Assembly (NCBI RefSeq): GCF_002741985.1
Contig: NZ_APHW01000021.1
Location: 62,001 to 126,000, forward strand
Direction of reading: 5' to 3'
DNA from: Vibrio rotiferianus CAIM 577 = LMG 21460
GTDB lineage: Bacteria > Pseudomonadota > Gammaproteobacteria > Enterobacterales > Vibrionaceae
Length of the DNA: 64,000 nucleotides
The notes beneath the pieces were generated by a model. It saw only the letters and a program-made list of their open reading frames with translations. It was not told the DNA's origin and did no database searches. This document shows, one piece after another, positions 38,711 to 47,537 of this stretch. The first letter of the stretch is position 1; every line of letters begins with the position of its first letter. The translations under genes were made by a program, and so were the position numbers.

Positions 38711-39352
38711 TTAAGCTTTCAGAAGTTTTGCAATGTGCGCTTTAAGAACGTCGATTGCGATACGGTTTTTACCACCACGAGGTACGATGATGTCCGCGTA
38801 TTGCTTAGAAGGTTCGATAAATTGCATGAACATCGGACGAACTGTCTGTTGGTATTGCTTAAGAACCGACTCCATAGTACGGCCACGCTCTTCAACATCA
38901 CGCTTAACACGACGAAGTAGACAGATATCAAGTGGAGTATCCATAAACACTGTCGCGTGCATTAAATTACGAAGGCGTGGGTCTGTTAGCAGCAAGATAC
39001 CTTCCAAAATGATTACCTTTTTAGGGGTCATTGGAGTGGTGTTGCTTGTACGAGTGTGCTCTGTGTAGCTGTATTCTGGTACTTCTACAGCCTCGCCACG
39101 CACCAACTTCTCTAGGTGTTCACAGAGTAGGTCGTGGTCCAACGCGCTCGGGTGGTCGTAGTTAGTCTTTACACGCTCTTCCATGCTTAGTTGGCTTTGG
39201 TCGTTGTAGTAGCAATCTTCCGTGATGACACCGATTTGATGATCGCCCACTTTCTCGCGAAGCTCATTGTAGATTGTGCTCGCGATCAGACTTTTTCCAG
39301 AAGCAGAAGCGCCAGCAATACCTACGATGACGCATTGATTATTATCAGACAT
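38711..39352 (-). CDS. udk: Uridine kinase
   Basis: A 213-residue nucleoside kinase phosphorylating uridine and cytidine to UMP/CMP. P-loop GASASGKS at residues 14-21, [18 protein letters not shown] and LEGILLL are typical. It lies between asmA and mrp, with the mrp-metG pair next to it, an arrangement also found in enterobacteria. Confidence 0.95.
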   Translation of the reverse strand: MSDNNQCVIVGIAGASASGKSLIASTIYNELREKVGDHQIGVITEDCYYNDQSQLSMEERVKTNYDHPSALDHDLLCEHLEKLVRGEAVEVPEYSYTEHTRTSNTTPMTPKKVIILEGILLLTDPRLRNLMHATVFMDTPLDICLLRRVKRDVEERGRTMESVLKQYQQTVRPMFMQFIEPSKQYADIIVPRGGKNRIAIDVLKAHIAKLLKA

Positions 39353-39533
39353 TAGTTTGCACCCGATGATGATTTTCTAGTCACATAAAAAGATAAACTG
39401 CCTGATTATAGGGAGTTCACCCCTTCGTTACTAGTTGGAATTAGGGTTTAGTTATAAGTTTCTATCTACTCAGAGGATTAACCGCCAAGCAAACGTTTAA
39501 ATGCACAATATTCAACCGGCCTTGATATTAAAC

Positions 39534-40610
39534 TCAGTTCACCATAGTAAAACTGATTGCATCTGGTTTTGCTTTGCCTTGCCAATACATTGTACAACAC
39601 ACACGATCCGCAAGCTGTTTGTAGTAACCGGCATGCTCGCTATCAGAACGTCTTGCCACAGTTGGGATACCCGCATCAATATCTTCTCGCATTGATATAT
39701 GAAGTGGGATCTGCCCAAGTAACGCCAAACCAAACTCTTGCGACATTTTTTCAGCACCACCCGTGCCAAATATGTGCTCAACCGCTCCGCACTGGCTACA
39801 AATGTGATAGCTCATGTTCTCCACGACGCCCACCACTGGTACATTCACTTTATGGAACATCGCAGCACCTTTACGAGCATCAGCCAAAGCTAAGTCTTGC
39901 GGCGTAGTAACAAGTACAGTACCTGTTACTGGAATTTGTTGTGACAACGTCAGCTGAATATCCCCTGTACCCGGTGGCATATCAATCACCAAATAATCGA
40001 GTTCTGGCCAATCAGTCTCTGTTAGCAATTGTGACAATGCCTTAGAAGCCATCGGCCCCCGCCATATTGCCGCTTCAGCTTTATCTACTAAGTAACCGAT
40101 AGAATGAGTATAGATGCCATGGGCTAAAATTGGCTCCATCCATTTCGCGTCACGTACTTCAGGCTTTGCGTCTTCTTGACCCAGCATCATCGGTACCGAC
40201 GGGCCATAAATGTCGGCATCTAACAAACCCACTTTGGCACCTGATTGCGCAATTGCTAGAGCAAGGTTGACTGCTGTCGTCGACTTCCCTACTCCTCCTT
40301 TCGCAGAACTGACTGCGATGATGTTCTTAACACCCTTAACTGCATTCTGAACCCCGGTTTCAAGCGCTTTGACACCGAGCTCAATCTGGAACTCAAACGC
40401 AGGGACATCACCTGCTGCTTGCTGTTCTTTGATCCAATCGCTCAGCGCATGTTGAAGCTCGTTGCTCGCGAATGGCAAAGTAATTTGGATGCCGCCTAGC
40501 GCTGGAATCGCGACCATCCCATGAATATCTGCCCAGTTTTCCACCAACTGCGGATGTTGGAACTGGTTAAGCCAATGACAAAAGTCTTGTTTTGAAGTGA
40601 ACTGGTGCAT
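39534..40610 (-). CDS. apbC: Mrp/ApbC iron-sulfur cluster carrier ATPase
   Basis: A 358-residue protein. I start at the ATG at 40610 (MHQFTSKQDF), which has a perfect AGGAGG; the longer frame from 40709 is not needed. After an N-terminal MIP18-like region comes the deviant P-loop KGGVGKST (104-111), LLDADIYGPSVPMMLG, and the cluster-binding pair CSQCG. Known role: holding and transferring 4Fe-4S clusters. It is divergent from metG, a conserved pairing. A Vibrio-type inverted repeat lies immediately upstream of the ribosome site. Confidence 0.94.
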   Translation of the reverse strand: MHQFTSKQDFCHWLNQFQHPQLVENWADIHGMVAIPALGGIQITLPFASNELQHALSDWIKEQQAAGDVPAFEFQIELGVKALETGVQNAVKGVKNIIAVSSAKGGVGKSTTAVNLALAIAQSGAKVGLLDADIYGPSVPMMLGQEDAKPEVRDAKWMEPILAHGIYTHSIGYLVDKAEAAIWRGPMASKALSQLLTETDWPELDYLVIDMPPGTGDIQLTLSQQIPVTGTVLVTTPQDLALADARKGAAMFHKVNVPVVGVVENMSYHICSQCGAVEHIFGTGGAEKMSQEFGLALLGQIPLHISMREDIDAGIPTVARRSDSEHAGYYKQLADRVCCTMYWQGKAKPDAISFTMVN

Positions 40611-40620
40611 GACGCCTCCT

Positions 40621-40682
40621 TTATACCTAAATGACCTCAAAGTGCTTAGGCCTTTTCGCATCTTGAAGTCACTTGGGTATAA
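40621..40682. repeat. Imperfect 25-bp inverted repeat in the mrp leader (Vibrio intergenic repeat)
   Basis: The left arm (40621-40645, TTATACCTAAATGACCTCAA...) and the inverted right arm (40658-40682, TTATACCCAAGTGACTTCAA...) match at 20 of 25 positions around a 12-nt spacer. This TTATACCCAAGTGACTTCAA motif is one I know as scattered through Vibrio intergenic regions. The element starts 10 bp upstream of the mrp start codon, so it would form a long hairpin in mrp mRNA right before the ribosome site. Confidence 0.75.
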
Positions 40683-40826
40683 CACTCTAATCGTAGCACC
40701 CAGAGACAAGATTCAGAACCCCAAAAAAACTAAGGCAATCCATGGTTTGATACCTTGGCGTTAGGAAGCTCATGGGGTAGTATTACTCTCTATTTTTTTA
40801 TACCTATCAAAAAGCGATTATTAAGT

Positions 40827-42887
40827 ATGGCAAACGATCCAAGAAAACTGCTGGTAACTTGTGCCCTTCCGTACGCTAATGGTTCGATTCACCTAGGTCA
40901 TATGCTTGAACATATTCAAGCTGACATCTGGGTTCGCTACCAACGCCTACGCGGCAACACTGTAAACTTCATCTGTGCTGACGATGCTCACGGCACGCCA
41001 ATCATGCTAAAAGCACAACAGATGGGTATTACGCCAGAAGAGATGATCGCTGCAGTAAGCGAAGAGCATCAAAAAGACTTCGCTGGCTTTGATATTAGCT
41101 TTGATAACTACCACAGCACACACTCAGAAGAGAACCGTGAGCTAGCTTCTCACATCTACCTAGAGCTTAAGAAAAACGGTTTTATCTCTAGCCGTACTAT
41201 CTCTCAGCTGTTTGATCCTGAGAAAGAAATGTTCCTACCAGACCGTTTCGTAAAAGGTACTTGTCCTAAGTGTAAGTCAGAAGACCAATACGGTGACAAC
41301 TGTGATAACTGTGGTGAGACGTACAGCCCAACTGAACTGATTAATCCTAAATCAGCAGTATCTGGCGCGACTCCAGTAATGAAAGACTCTGAGCACTTCT
41401 TCTTCGACCTACCTCAGTTCGAAAGCATGCTAAAAGAATGGACACGCTCTGGTTCACTACAAGCCGAAACGGCAAATAAAATGCAAGAGTGGTTCGAGTC
41501 TGGCCTGCAGCAGTGGGATATCTCACGTGATGCACCTTACTTCGGTTTTGAAATCCCAGGCGAGAAGAACAAATTCTTCTATGTATGGCTAGACGCACCT
41601 GTAGGTTACATGGCTTCTTTCAAGAACCTATGTAACAAAACTGAAGGTCTGGACTTCGATGAGTACTGGAAGAAAGACAGCACAACTGAGCTTTACCACT
41701 TCATCGGTAAAGACATCGTTTACTTCCACTCTCTATTCTGGCCAGCGATGCTAGAAGGCAGTGGTTTCCGTAAGCCAAACAACGTATTCGTACACGGCTA
41801 CGTTACAGTAAACGGCGCGAAAATGTCTAAGTCGAAAGGCACGTTCATCAAAGCAGCAACATACCTAGATCACCTAGATCCAGAGTGTCTACGTTACTAC
41901 TACGCAGCTAAGCTAAACAGCCGTATCGATGACCTAGACCTTAACCTTGAAGACTTCACTCAGCGCGTTAACGCTGACGTAGTAAACAAGATTGTTAACC
42001 TAGCATCTCGTAACGCTGGCTTCATCTCTAAGCGCTTTGAAGGCAAACTATCTGCTAACTTCGCAGAAACTGAGCTATATAACGAGTTCACAGCGGCCGC
42101 TGACCGTATCGCAGAACTATACGAAACGCGTGAGTTCGGTCGTGCAATCCGTGAAATCACAGCACTGGCTGATAAAGCAAACCAATACGTTGATGAAAAA
42201 GCACCGTGGGTTGTTGCTAAAGAAGAAGGTAAAGACCAAGAGCTACAAGACATTTGTTCTGTTGGTATCAACCTATTCCGCGTTCTGATGACTTACCTGA
42301 AACCAGTAATGCCAGAGCTTGCTGCACGTACTGAAGCGTTCCTAAACGAAGAACTAACTTGGGAAGGTATCGCTGCGCCGCTAACTGATCACGAGATCAC
42401 TAAGTTCAAAGCACTATTCAACCGCATCGATCCTAAGAAGGTTGAAGCGATGATTGAAGCATCTAAAGAAGATGCAGCAGCAGAAGTTGCAGCACAAGAG
42501 AAAGCAGAAGCTGAAAAGAACAAAGCGAGCCAAACTGAGCTAGACAAGGATCCAATCGCAGAAGAGATTGAATTTGACGCTTTCGCAGCCGTTGATATGC
42601 GTATCGCGCGCATCATCTCGTGTGAAGAAGTGCCAAAAGCAAACAAGCTGCTTAAATTCCAACTAGACATCGGCGGCGAAACTCGTCAGGTGTTCTCTGG
42701 CATTAAGTCAGCGTACAAACCTGAAGAGCTAGAAGGCAAGCTAACCGTAATGGTTGCTAACCTAAAGCCTCGTAAGATGAAGTTTGGTATGTCTGAAGGC
42801 ATGATCCTCGCAGCGGGCCCTGGTGGCAGCGACCTATGGATCCTTGAGCCGCACGAAGGTGCTCAACCAGGTATGCGTGTAATGTAA
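40827..42887 (+). CDS. metG: Methionyl-tRNA synthetase
   Basis: A 686-residue class I synthetase. Start at the ATG at 40827 ([19 protein letters not shown]). The ATP-binding HLGH and KMSKSKG motifs are intact, and the zinc knuckle is of the four-cysteine type (CPKC...CDNC). After a Lys/Glu/Ala-rich linker a C-terminal tRNA-binding/dimerisation domain ([19 protein letters not shown], last 105 residues) completes the E. coli-type dimeric enzyme. It charges tRNA-Met for initiation and elongation. A terminator follows. Confidence 0.97.
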   Translation: MANDPRKLLVTCALPYANGSIHLGHMLEHIQADIWVRYQRLRGNTVNFICADDAHGTPIMLKAQQMGITPEEMIAAVSEEHQKDFAGFDISFDNYHSTHSEENRELASHIYLELKKNGFISSRTISQLFDPEKEMFLPDRFVKGTCPKCKSEDQYGDNCDNCGETYSPTELINPKSAVSGATPVMKDSEHFFFDLPQFESMLKEWTRSGSLQAETANKMQEWFESGLQQWDISRDAPYFGFEIPGEKNKFFYVWLDAPVGYMASFKNLCNKTEGLDFDEYWKKDSTTELYHFIGKDIVYFHSLFWPAMLEGSGFRKPNNVFVHGYVTVNGAKMSKSKGTFIKAATYLDHLDPECLRYYYAAKLNSRIDDLDLNLEDFTQRVNADVVNKIVNLASRNAGFISKRFEGKLSANFAETELYNEFTAAADRIAELYETREFGRAIREITALADKANQYVDEKAPWVVAKEEGKDQELQDICSVGINLFRVLMTYLKPVMPELAARTEAFLNEELTWEGIAAPLTDHEITKFKALFNRIDPKKVEAMIEASKEDAAAEVAAQEKAEAEKNKASQTELDKDPIAEEIEFDAFAAVDMRIARIISCEEVPKANKLLKFQLDIGGETRQVFSGIKSAYKPEELEGKLTVMVANLKPRKMKFGMSEGMILAAGPGGSDLWILEPHEGAQPGMRVM

Positions 42888-42904
42888 TGCTCTTCGCATA
42901 AAAG

Positions 42905-42936
42905 AAAGGCTTAACTAGTTCAGTTAAGCCTTTTTT
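42905..42936 (+). terminator. Terminator after metG
   Basis: AAAGGCTTAACT and AGTTAAGCCTTT around AGTTC, with a run of six T. It also separates metG from the convergent toxin/immunity-like cassette. Confidence 0.9.
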
Positions 42937-42954
42937 ACAACGAGAGAAAATTAC

Positions 42955-43302
42955 TTAGTGCAACCTATACTCTTCGGGTCCCCAAGTAATGATCGCACCA
43001 CACACAAGGAAAAGCACAAAGCTGATGCTTACAACATACGTAAGTACTCTATCAAACGTTGTTGCGTATTTTAGTATTAGTTGGTCATCCACAAGTGATA
43101 CTTTAGCTGGCTTTCCTCGCATCAATACTGATGTGTACATAGGAAATCTAAACCCCCACCCATTTCTGTCCCAACCAATAGGGTCATGACCATCCCGCAA
43201 CATTTTTTTCTCAATCCGCTTTACCGATATACGAATAAAAAGCAAGGTACTCACTAGCCAAGTGCATCCAATAATCATGTTTACAATATCAAAATAAAAC
43301 AC
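42955..43302 (-). CDS. Two-helix membrane protein, second copy (candidate immunity protein)
   Basis: A 115-residue protein of no recognised family, a close paralogue of the gene directly upstream (about 70-75% identical by eye). I start at the GTG at 43302, preceded by AGGGAG and aligned with the paralogue's start; a longer frame to 43350 is less likely. One membrane helix lies at each end (about 5-25 and 88-110), enclosing a conserved soluble part (DGHDPIGWDRNGWGFRFP and MRGKPAKVSLV). It is the last gene of a three-gene cassette after the toxin-like protein, so an immunity role is inferred from position and topology. Confidence 0.7.
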   Translation of the reverse strand: MFYFDIVNMIIGCTWLVSTLLFIRISVKRIEKKMLRDGHDPIGWDRNGWGFRFPMYTSVLMRGKPAKVSLVDDQLILKYATTFDRVLTYVVSISFVLFLVCGAIITWGPEEYRLH

Positions 43303-43370
43303 TTTGCTCCCTAGAGCAGGATTTGGCCTTTCAACTAGGCTTGTACTCACCGTTATACAGAGCCCTGCAC

Positions 43371-43724
43371 TTAACTGGTTTTCACTCTGTACTCTTCAGG
43401 CCCCAACCCCATTACTGCTCCCAAAGCAAGTGCCATCACGAAGCTTATTGTGACAATATACGCAAGCACTCGGTCAAAGACTGTCGCATACTTTAGAATA
43501 AGTTTGTCTTCTACCAGCGATACTTTCGCAGGTTTACCTCGCATCAACACTGAGGCGTACATAGGAAATCTAAAACCCCACCCATTTCTGTCCCAGCCAA
43601 TTGGATCATGACCATCCTGCAATATTTTTGTCTCAATCCGCTTTGCTGATACACGAATAAAAGCCAATGTGCTCAGTAACCATGTCCAACCAACAATCAT
43701 CACTATAAGATCGAAATAAAACAC
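43371..43724 (-). CDS. Two-helix membrane protein, first copy (candidate immunity protein)
   Basis: A 117-residue protein, GTG start at 43724 with AAAGGAG upstream, 10 bp after the stop of the toxin-like gene. Two membrane segments (about residues 4-25 and 87-107) flank the same conserved centre as in its paralogue. The 68-bp spacing and near-identical DNA over the centre of both genes show a tandem duplication. Genes directly following a membrane-acting toxin and encoding small membrane proteins are typically immunity proteins; that role is inferred. No family recognised. Confidence 0.72.
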   Translation of the reverse strand: MFYFDLIVMIVGWTWLLSTLAFIRVSAKRIETKILQDGHDPIGWDRNGWGFRFPMYASVLMRGKPAKVSLVEDKLILKYATVFDRVLAYIVTISFVMALALGAVMGLGPEEYRVKTS

Positions 43725-43734
43725 AATTACTCCT

Positions 43735-44808
43735 TTAAAACCAATTTACTTTAGAGCTAGTTTCATAGGTTTTTTCTGCTAAACCTTGCCCAAACCAATC
43801 ACCCATTTTTGCAGCCGCATAGCCAGCCCCTAACCCAACACCAATAAGTACTACAATACCCAGTGGCCCCGCTGCTAACGCAATCCCCATACCTGCCGTT
43901 ACAACTTTTGCGGTCGTCCAAGCCCCTGCAGCATTACTTGCTCCGAAGCCTGCGACTTCCATCACCGCTTTTTTTTGCCAATCTTTACCATTACTCTTCG
44001 CATTACGAACGTTGTTGAATCTAACACCTGCATCTATGGCAATAATCTTTTTTCCAATGACATCAGAGCCAACCTCTAGTGCTCTAACAGAACGTATATT
44101 GGCCAGAGACGTGAGTTGAAGCTTGCTTGAGTTCCTGCCGCTTTTGGCAATATTTATTCCTCGTTCAGGATTACTCCAGATATTGCCTTTACTACTCTTA
44201 ACTCGCCCTGAGTAATGAGTCAGCTCTTTTAGAAACTGCTTGTTTAAAGAGTCATGTGCAAACTTAACTTTGTTGCCTAGTTTCAGAAGTTCAGTTTTCT
44301 TGGCTCCACTTTTAGCAGCAAGTCGTACATTGATCAGCGCATTTTGATAGCTGAGCAACGCTTTACCAAAGTTACTCATCCTAGCCTGTTTTTCATTGAT
44401 CGCGGTCGCCGCAGCTCCAGCTGCGGTGTATTCATCCAACTTTCCGCCCATAACGGTATTAGTTGCATCTAAGAACGGCTTAATTTCTTTTTCATAGATG
44501 TATGCTATTGCCTGTAAGTTTTCATCGCCAAATTCGCTAGAAAGGTAGGCCACATTTCTTTTCGTTTCTTGAGACCAACTCTTCACTGTGTCAAGAGCAC
44601 ATGCAATATCTGGCCTATCATTCCTAATTTTCTCTACAGAATTAGACGAATTATTACTTAGAATGAACGGGGTCCCAGCAGGGATAAAGGTGCCGAGTAT
44701 ATGCGGATTGTCTTTTCTAAACTGGCTGTAGGCTGTTTTGTTTTTGGCATCTACAGGTAACTTTGACTTTGGTGTTGTACTAAAACAAATTTCAAGCGCG
44801 TTGGACAA
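43735..44808 (-). CDS. Toxin-like protein with glycine-rich C-terminal membrane segment (candidate type VI effector)
   Basis: A 357-residue protein starting at a TTG at 44808 with GAGGG upstream. No signal peptide. The N-terminus has a segment (NPHILGTFIPAGTPFIL) reminiscent of LysM-type modules; the middle is helical and Lys-rich; the last quarter, about residues 285-332, is Gly/Ala-rich and hydrophobic (GMGIALAAGPLGIVVLIGVG), able to form a membrane hairpin, followed by a short polar tail. This layout plus small membrane-protein partners downstream resembles the membrane-disrupting type VI secretion effectors (Tme/Tmi pairs) reported in Vibrio. No PAAR, MIX or Rhs part is seen, and no type VI gene is nearby. 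Sequence homology was not tested. Confidence 0.6.
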   Translation of the reverse strand: MSNALEICFSTTPKSKLPVDAKNKTAYSQFRKDNPHILGTFIPAGTPFILSNNSSNSVEKIRNDRPDIACALDTVKSWSQETKRNVAYLSSEFGDENLQAIAYIYEKEIKPFLDATNTVMGGKLDEYTAAGAAATAINEKQARMSNFGKALLSYQNALINVRLAAKSGAKKTELLKLGNKVKFAHDSLNKQFLKELTHYSGRVKSSKGNIWSNPERGINIAKSGRNSSKLQLTSLANIRSVRALEVGSDVIGKKIIAIDAGVRFNNVRNAKSNGKDWQKKAVMEVAGFGASNAAGAWTTAKVVTAGMGIALAAGPLGIVVLIGVGLGAGYAAAKMGDWFGQGLAEKTYETSSKVNWF

Positions 44809-45152
44809 AGTAATTCCCTCTATTGTTCACATAAACAACCCATAGCATATACAAATAGATCATCATTTAGCCTACCGGCATTGTGACTTGAATCGAGGGT
44901 TCCTGCGCAATTAAATGCAATTAGAAAACTTTGCGACTTTAGAACTAGCACTAATTTCATCCAATCAGGAAAGGTATACACAACTGCGATGTAATTTGAC
45001 CAAATTCACACTTTTGGTGAAATCGCGCACCAAATTCGGACATTTCATTATTAACAATTTACATAAGCTACTGTTTTAAAATGTTTTAATTATTGGCATC
45101 AAAGCTGCTCTTACTTAGTTGCTAGGTCAACAGCACTAACAAGGAGTTGGTT
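44809..45152. other. 344-bp AT-rich intergenic region between divergent genes
   Basis: No gene seen. It must hold the promoters for the toxin cassette (minus) and the 45153 gene (plus). ACCAAATTC occurs twice 30 bp apart (44999-45007 and 45029-45037) with an opposite TTTTGGT between, a possible regulator-binding cluster. Composition is more AT-rich than the neighbouring housekeeping genes. Confidence 0.5.
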
Positions 45153-45758
45153 ATGTTTGTTTTGATTTCTACTTTGATCTCGATTGCCATTCTGGCTGGG
45201 ATCTATCATTTAGCTGCGAAGCGGGAGAAACAACACGCTCGCAAGTATCAATTACTCACGTTATTACGCGATGTCGTCCATCTATTGCGTCGCCATCGAG
45301 CAGTAACCCACTACTCTATTCAATACCAACAAAATCACGAAAAAGAGATAGAGCAAATTCATCAAGAACTAGGCTATAAATTGCACCAGCTAGTGGAAAC
45401 CTCTCGCTTTGAGAACAAACCCATGTATCGCGTGCTGCAAATCAAAGTCGACAAGTTGATAGAGCAATGGCAAGACAACACCGTAGCACGCAATCAGATG
45501 GAGCATGGTAAATTGATTCGCCATAGTTTGTTTTTGATGGATGAGGTCACTATTGCATGGCTCGCTATTGCCCAAAGAGACGAGTTGTATGACGAGTACC
45601 ACATGAACTGGCAAACTGTAATTGATAGCTTAGAGACATTGACACAACTGCGTATCAGCATTCAGGACATGGAAGATAGAGGCGGCCCTGAACGAATGAG
45701 AAACTATGCGTCAGTGATGATTAGAAGGCTTAACCAGTTGGCAGTCATTAGCCTTTGA
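45153..45758 (+). CDS. Membrane-anchored coiled-coil protein of unknown function
   Basis: A 201-residue protein starting at the ATG at 45153, six bases after AAGGAG. One N-terminal helix (FVLISTLISIAILAGIYHLAA) anchors it; the rest is soluble, helical and heptad-rich (EKEIEQIHQELGYKLHQLVE). A stretch with RRHRAVTHYS followed by helices is faintly like nitrate/nitrite-sensing (NIT) four-helix sensor domains, but I would not assign it. The next small ORF overlaps its stop. Function unknown. Confidence 0.65.
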   Translation: MFVLISTLISIAILAGIYHLAAKREKQHARKYQLLTLLRDVVHLLRRHRAVTHYSIQYQQNHEKEIEQIHQELGYKLHQLVETSRFENKPMYRVLQIKVDKLIEQWQDNTVARNQMEHGKLIRHSLFLMDEVTIAWLAIAQRDELYDEYHMNWQTVIDSLETLTQLRISIQDMEDRGGPERMRNYASVMIRRLNQLAVISL

Positions 45759-45958
45759 GCCTTGCCTCGCCAACATCGACCAAATCGATTCAGTCACTGA
45801 ACGATTACATTGAAGGTGAAGTACTCGCCTTAAGCGAAGAAGAACTCTATGACATCACCTCGGACTTATCCCTATCCGTGTTTAACACCTACGACCAAAT
45901 GCTTTCGGACATCATAGAAACCCTCTACTTACCTTTACCCAGATTGTCCCTAGCTTAA
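45755..45958 (+). CDS. Small acidic protein (67 aa), unknown
   Basis: A 67-residue ORF whose TTG start overlaps the stop of the preceding gene (TTGA), suggesting coupled translation. It is acidic and helical (LNDYIEGEVLALSEEELYDI). There is no separate ribosome site, and a start codon other than ATG lowers confidence. A good terminator follows 36 bp later, which supports transcription through it. Confidence 0.5.
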   Translation: MSLASPTSTKSIQSLNDYIEGEVLALSEEELYDITSDLSLSVFNTYDQMLSDIIETLYLPLPRLSLA

Positions 45959-45996
45959 TCATCGGATTGCTCGCTTGAGACACTCTCAATACCAAC

Positions 45997-46026
45997 AAAA
46001 AACCGCAGGTATATGCCTGCGGTTTT
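45997..46026 (+). terminator. Terminator between the 45.1-kb pair and fadR
   Basis: AAAACCGCAGG and CCTGCGGTTTT around TATATG, with A and T runs on both sides; serves convergent units. Confidence 0.88.
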
Positions 46027-46055
46027 ATTTTGAAATCGTTGAATTCAAGAATTGA

Positions 46056-46895
46056 TTAGCTGTCGTCTTCTGTGAAGTTGGTTGGCAACTCTTGCTTCAT
46101 CTCGTTCCAAATTTGCGCACTCTCCATACCATAGTGACGAATCACAATTGGTAGTTGATCACGCTGACCCGTCTCACACGTTTCTAGAAGCTGACGGTAA
46201 AAACGTAGCGCTAAATCACGTGACGCTGGGTTTGAGAAGTAGTAGCTACCCACTCGATCATAAAGCTTTCTCAGGCCATTAAAGATAAGACCGTAGATCT
46301 GGTTGCCAGAATGGAACGCTAAACGCTGGAACAACATGTAATCGTAGAAGTTGAACGTCTTCGCGATCAAGATTTCTTGGCGTTTCGCTTCGTCTTTCTC
46401 GTTGTCTTCTTTTACGCTTTGCAGGATCTTGTCTGCATATGGAGAAGCTGCGATAAATTCATCCCATGAAGAGGCACTGACAAGCGCTTCACACGACTCA
46501 ATCACGTTCTGGATAGTACGCTCAGACGCTTCTTTGTTTGCTTTGAATGCATAACGCATGAAGATTGGACTGATGTTAGTACGCGCAGCGAGCAGGTCTT
46601 CAACGATGTTCGTTGCGTTATCCACATCAAGTGTCATTAGCGTATCCAAGATATGCAGACCAGACGTCTCCATAAACTGGTTAACTTTCGTTGGCTTACC
46701 GTGTTGGATAGTTAACCAGCCATCACGAGCTAAACGTTGCAATACTTCACGTAATGTCGTTCTCGTTACACCGATTAATTCAGAAAGCTCACGCTCAGCG
46801 GGTAAAATGGAGCCAGGAGGAAAACGGCCGTTCCAAATGCTCTCGATAATGTATTTTTCTGCGAATCCCGCAGGGCTTTTCGCCTTTATGACCAT
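46056..46895 (-). CDS. fadR: Fatty-acid metabolism regulator FadR
   Basis: A 279-residue GntR-family regulator. The winged helix ([37 protein letters not shown] given as two blocks) is followed by the acyl-CoA-binding helical domain. It is about 40 residues longer than E. coli FadR because of a Lys/Glu-rich insertion around residues 145-175 ([15 protein letters not shown]), a known feature of Vibrio FadR that adds an extra ligand site. FadR represses fatty-acid degradation and activates synthesis genes, released by long-chain acyl-CoA. It is divergent from nhaB. Confidence 0.95.
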   Translation of the reverse strand: MVIKAKSPAGFAEKYIIESIWNGRFPPGSILPAERELSELIGVTRTTLREVLQRLARDGWLTIQHGKPTKVNQFMETSGLHILDTLMTLDVDNATNIVEDLLAARTNISPIFMRYAFKANKEASERTIQNVIESCEALVSASSWDEFIAASPYADKILQSVKEDNEKDEAKRQEILIAKTFNFYDYMLFQRLAFHSGNQIYGLIFNGLRKLYDRVGSYYFSNPASRDLALRFYRQLLETCETGQRDQLPIVIRHYGMESAQIWNEMKQELPTNFTEDDS

Positions 46896-47537
46896 TCTAC
46901 TTTTTATCCAATTATTGATTTCACTGGGTCGATAAGACTCATCATACCACTAGTTAGCGATTTGAGAAAATTTACGATCAATAAATGAAACGAAGTTTAA
47001 ATATAGAGTTAACACTCTATTTGTTTCATCAAATTGCTATTGGTAATTTATGAAGCCAAAGACGTGAAATTCATATTTTAAATTCCCGCTACAGGGCACA
47101 AAGCAAGCTGTAATAAAGCATTATTGATCACATTTTTTAGATCAAAATATGCAAAATAAAATTGTGCCTAATGGTTAATGTTCTTTATTAATTTATCTTT
47201 TCTCGTCATTGAACGTAAATTAAAATCCAAGGTGAATTTTTATAAGCTTTTCATGATATAGTAACGCCGTTTTGATCGCGTTATTACAATTAAAAAGCCG
47301 TTTTAGTCGGTAGCATTAAGTTTTGTTGTTGACTATTGATTGACTGAGTGTAGAGTTGCGGTCGAAAGTGAGCGGTGCTTGAGTTTCAGGGGAAGTAACT
47401 TGGCAAGACTACAAGAGAACAAAGGATTGTTGTTTTACTAAGTTATTGTTTAAAAAGGCTAACTAATAAGCCTAATGAACAGAAGCTGAAGCACTATTGT
47501 AGTGTCTATTCATAATTTTGTTATAAAGAGAATTATC
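46896..47537. other. 642-bp intergenic region between fadR and nhaB
   Basis: Very AT-rich with no gene seen. It holds both divergent promoters and a long nhaB leader; a hairpin (AGGCT...AGCCT, about 47455-47473) lies in that leader. A dyad TTGATC-N10-GATCAA near 47124-47145 resembles a regulator site, but the spacing does not fit FNR or FadR. Confidence 0.5.

Noticed and set aside
47124..47145. TTGATC ... GATCAA dyad before nhaB as an FNR or FadR site
   Set aside because: The 10-bp spacer does not fit either regulator.
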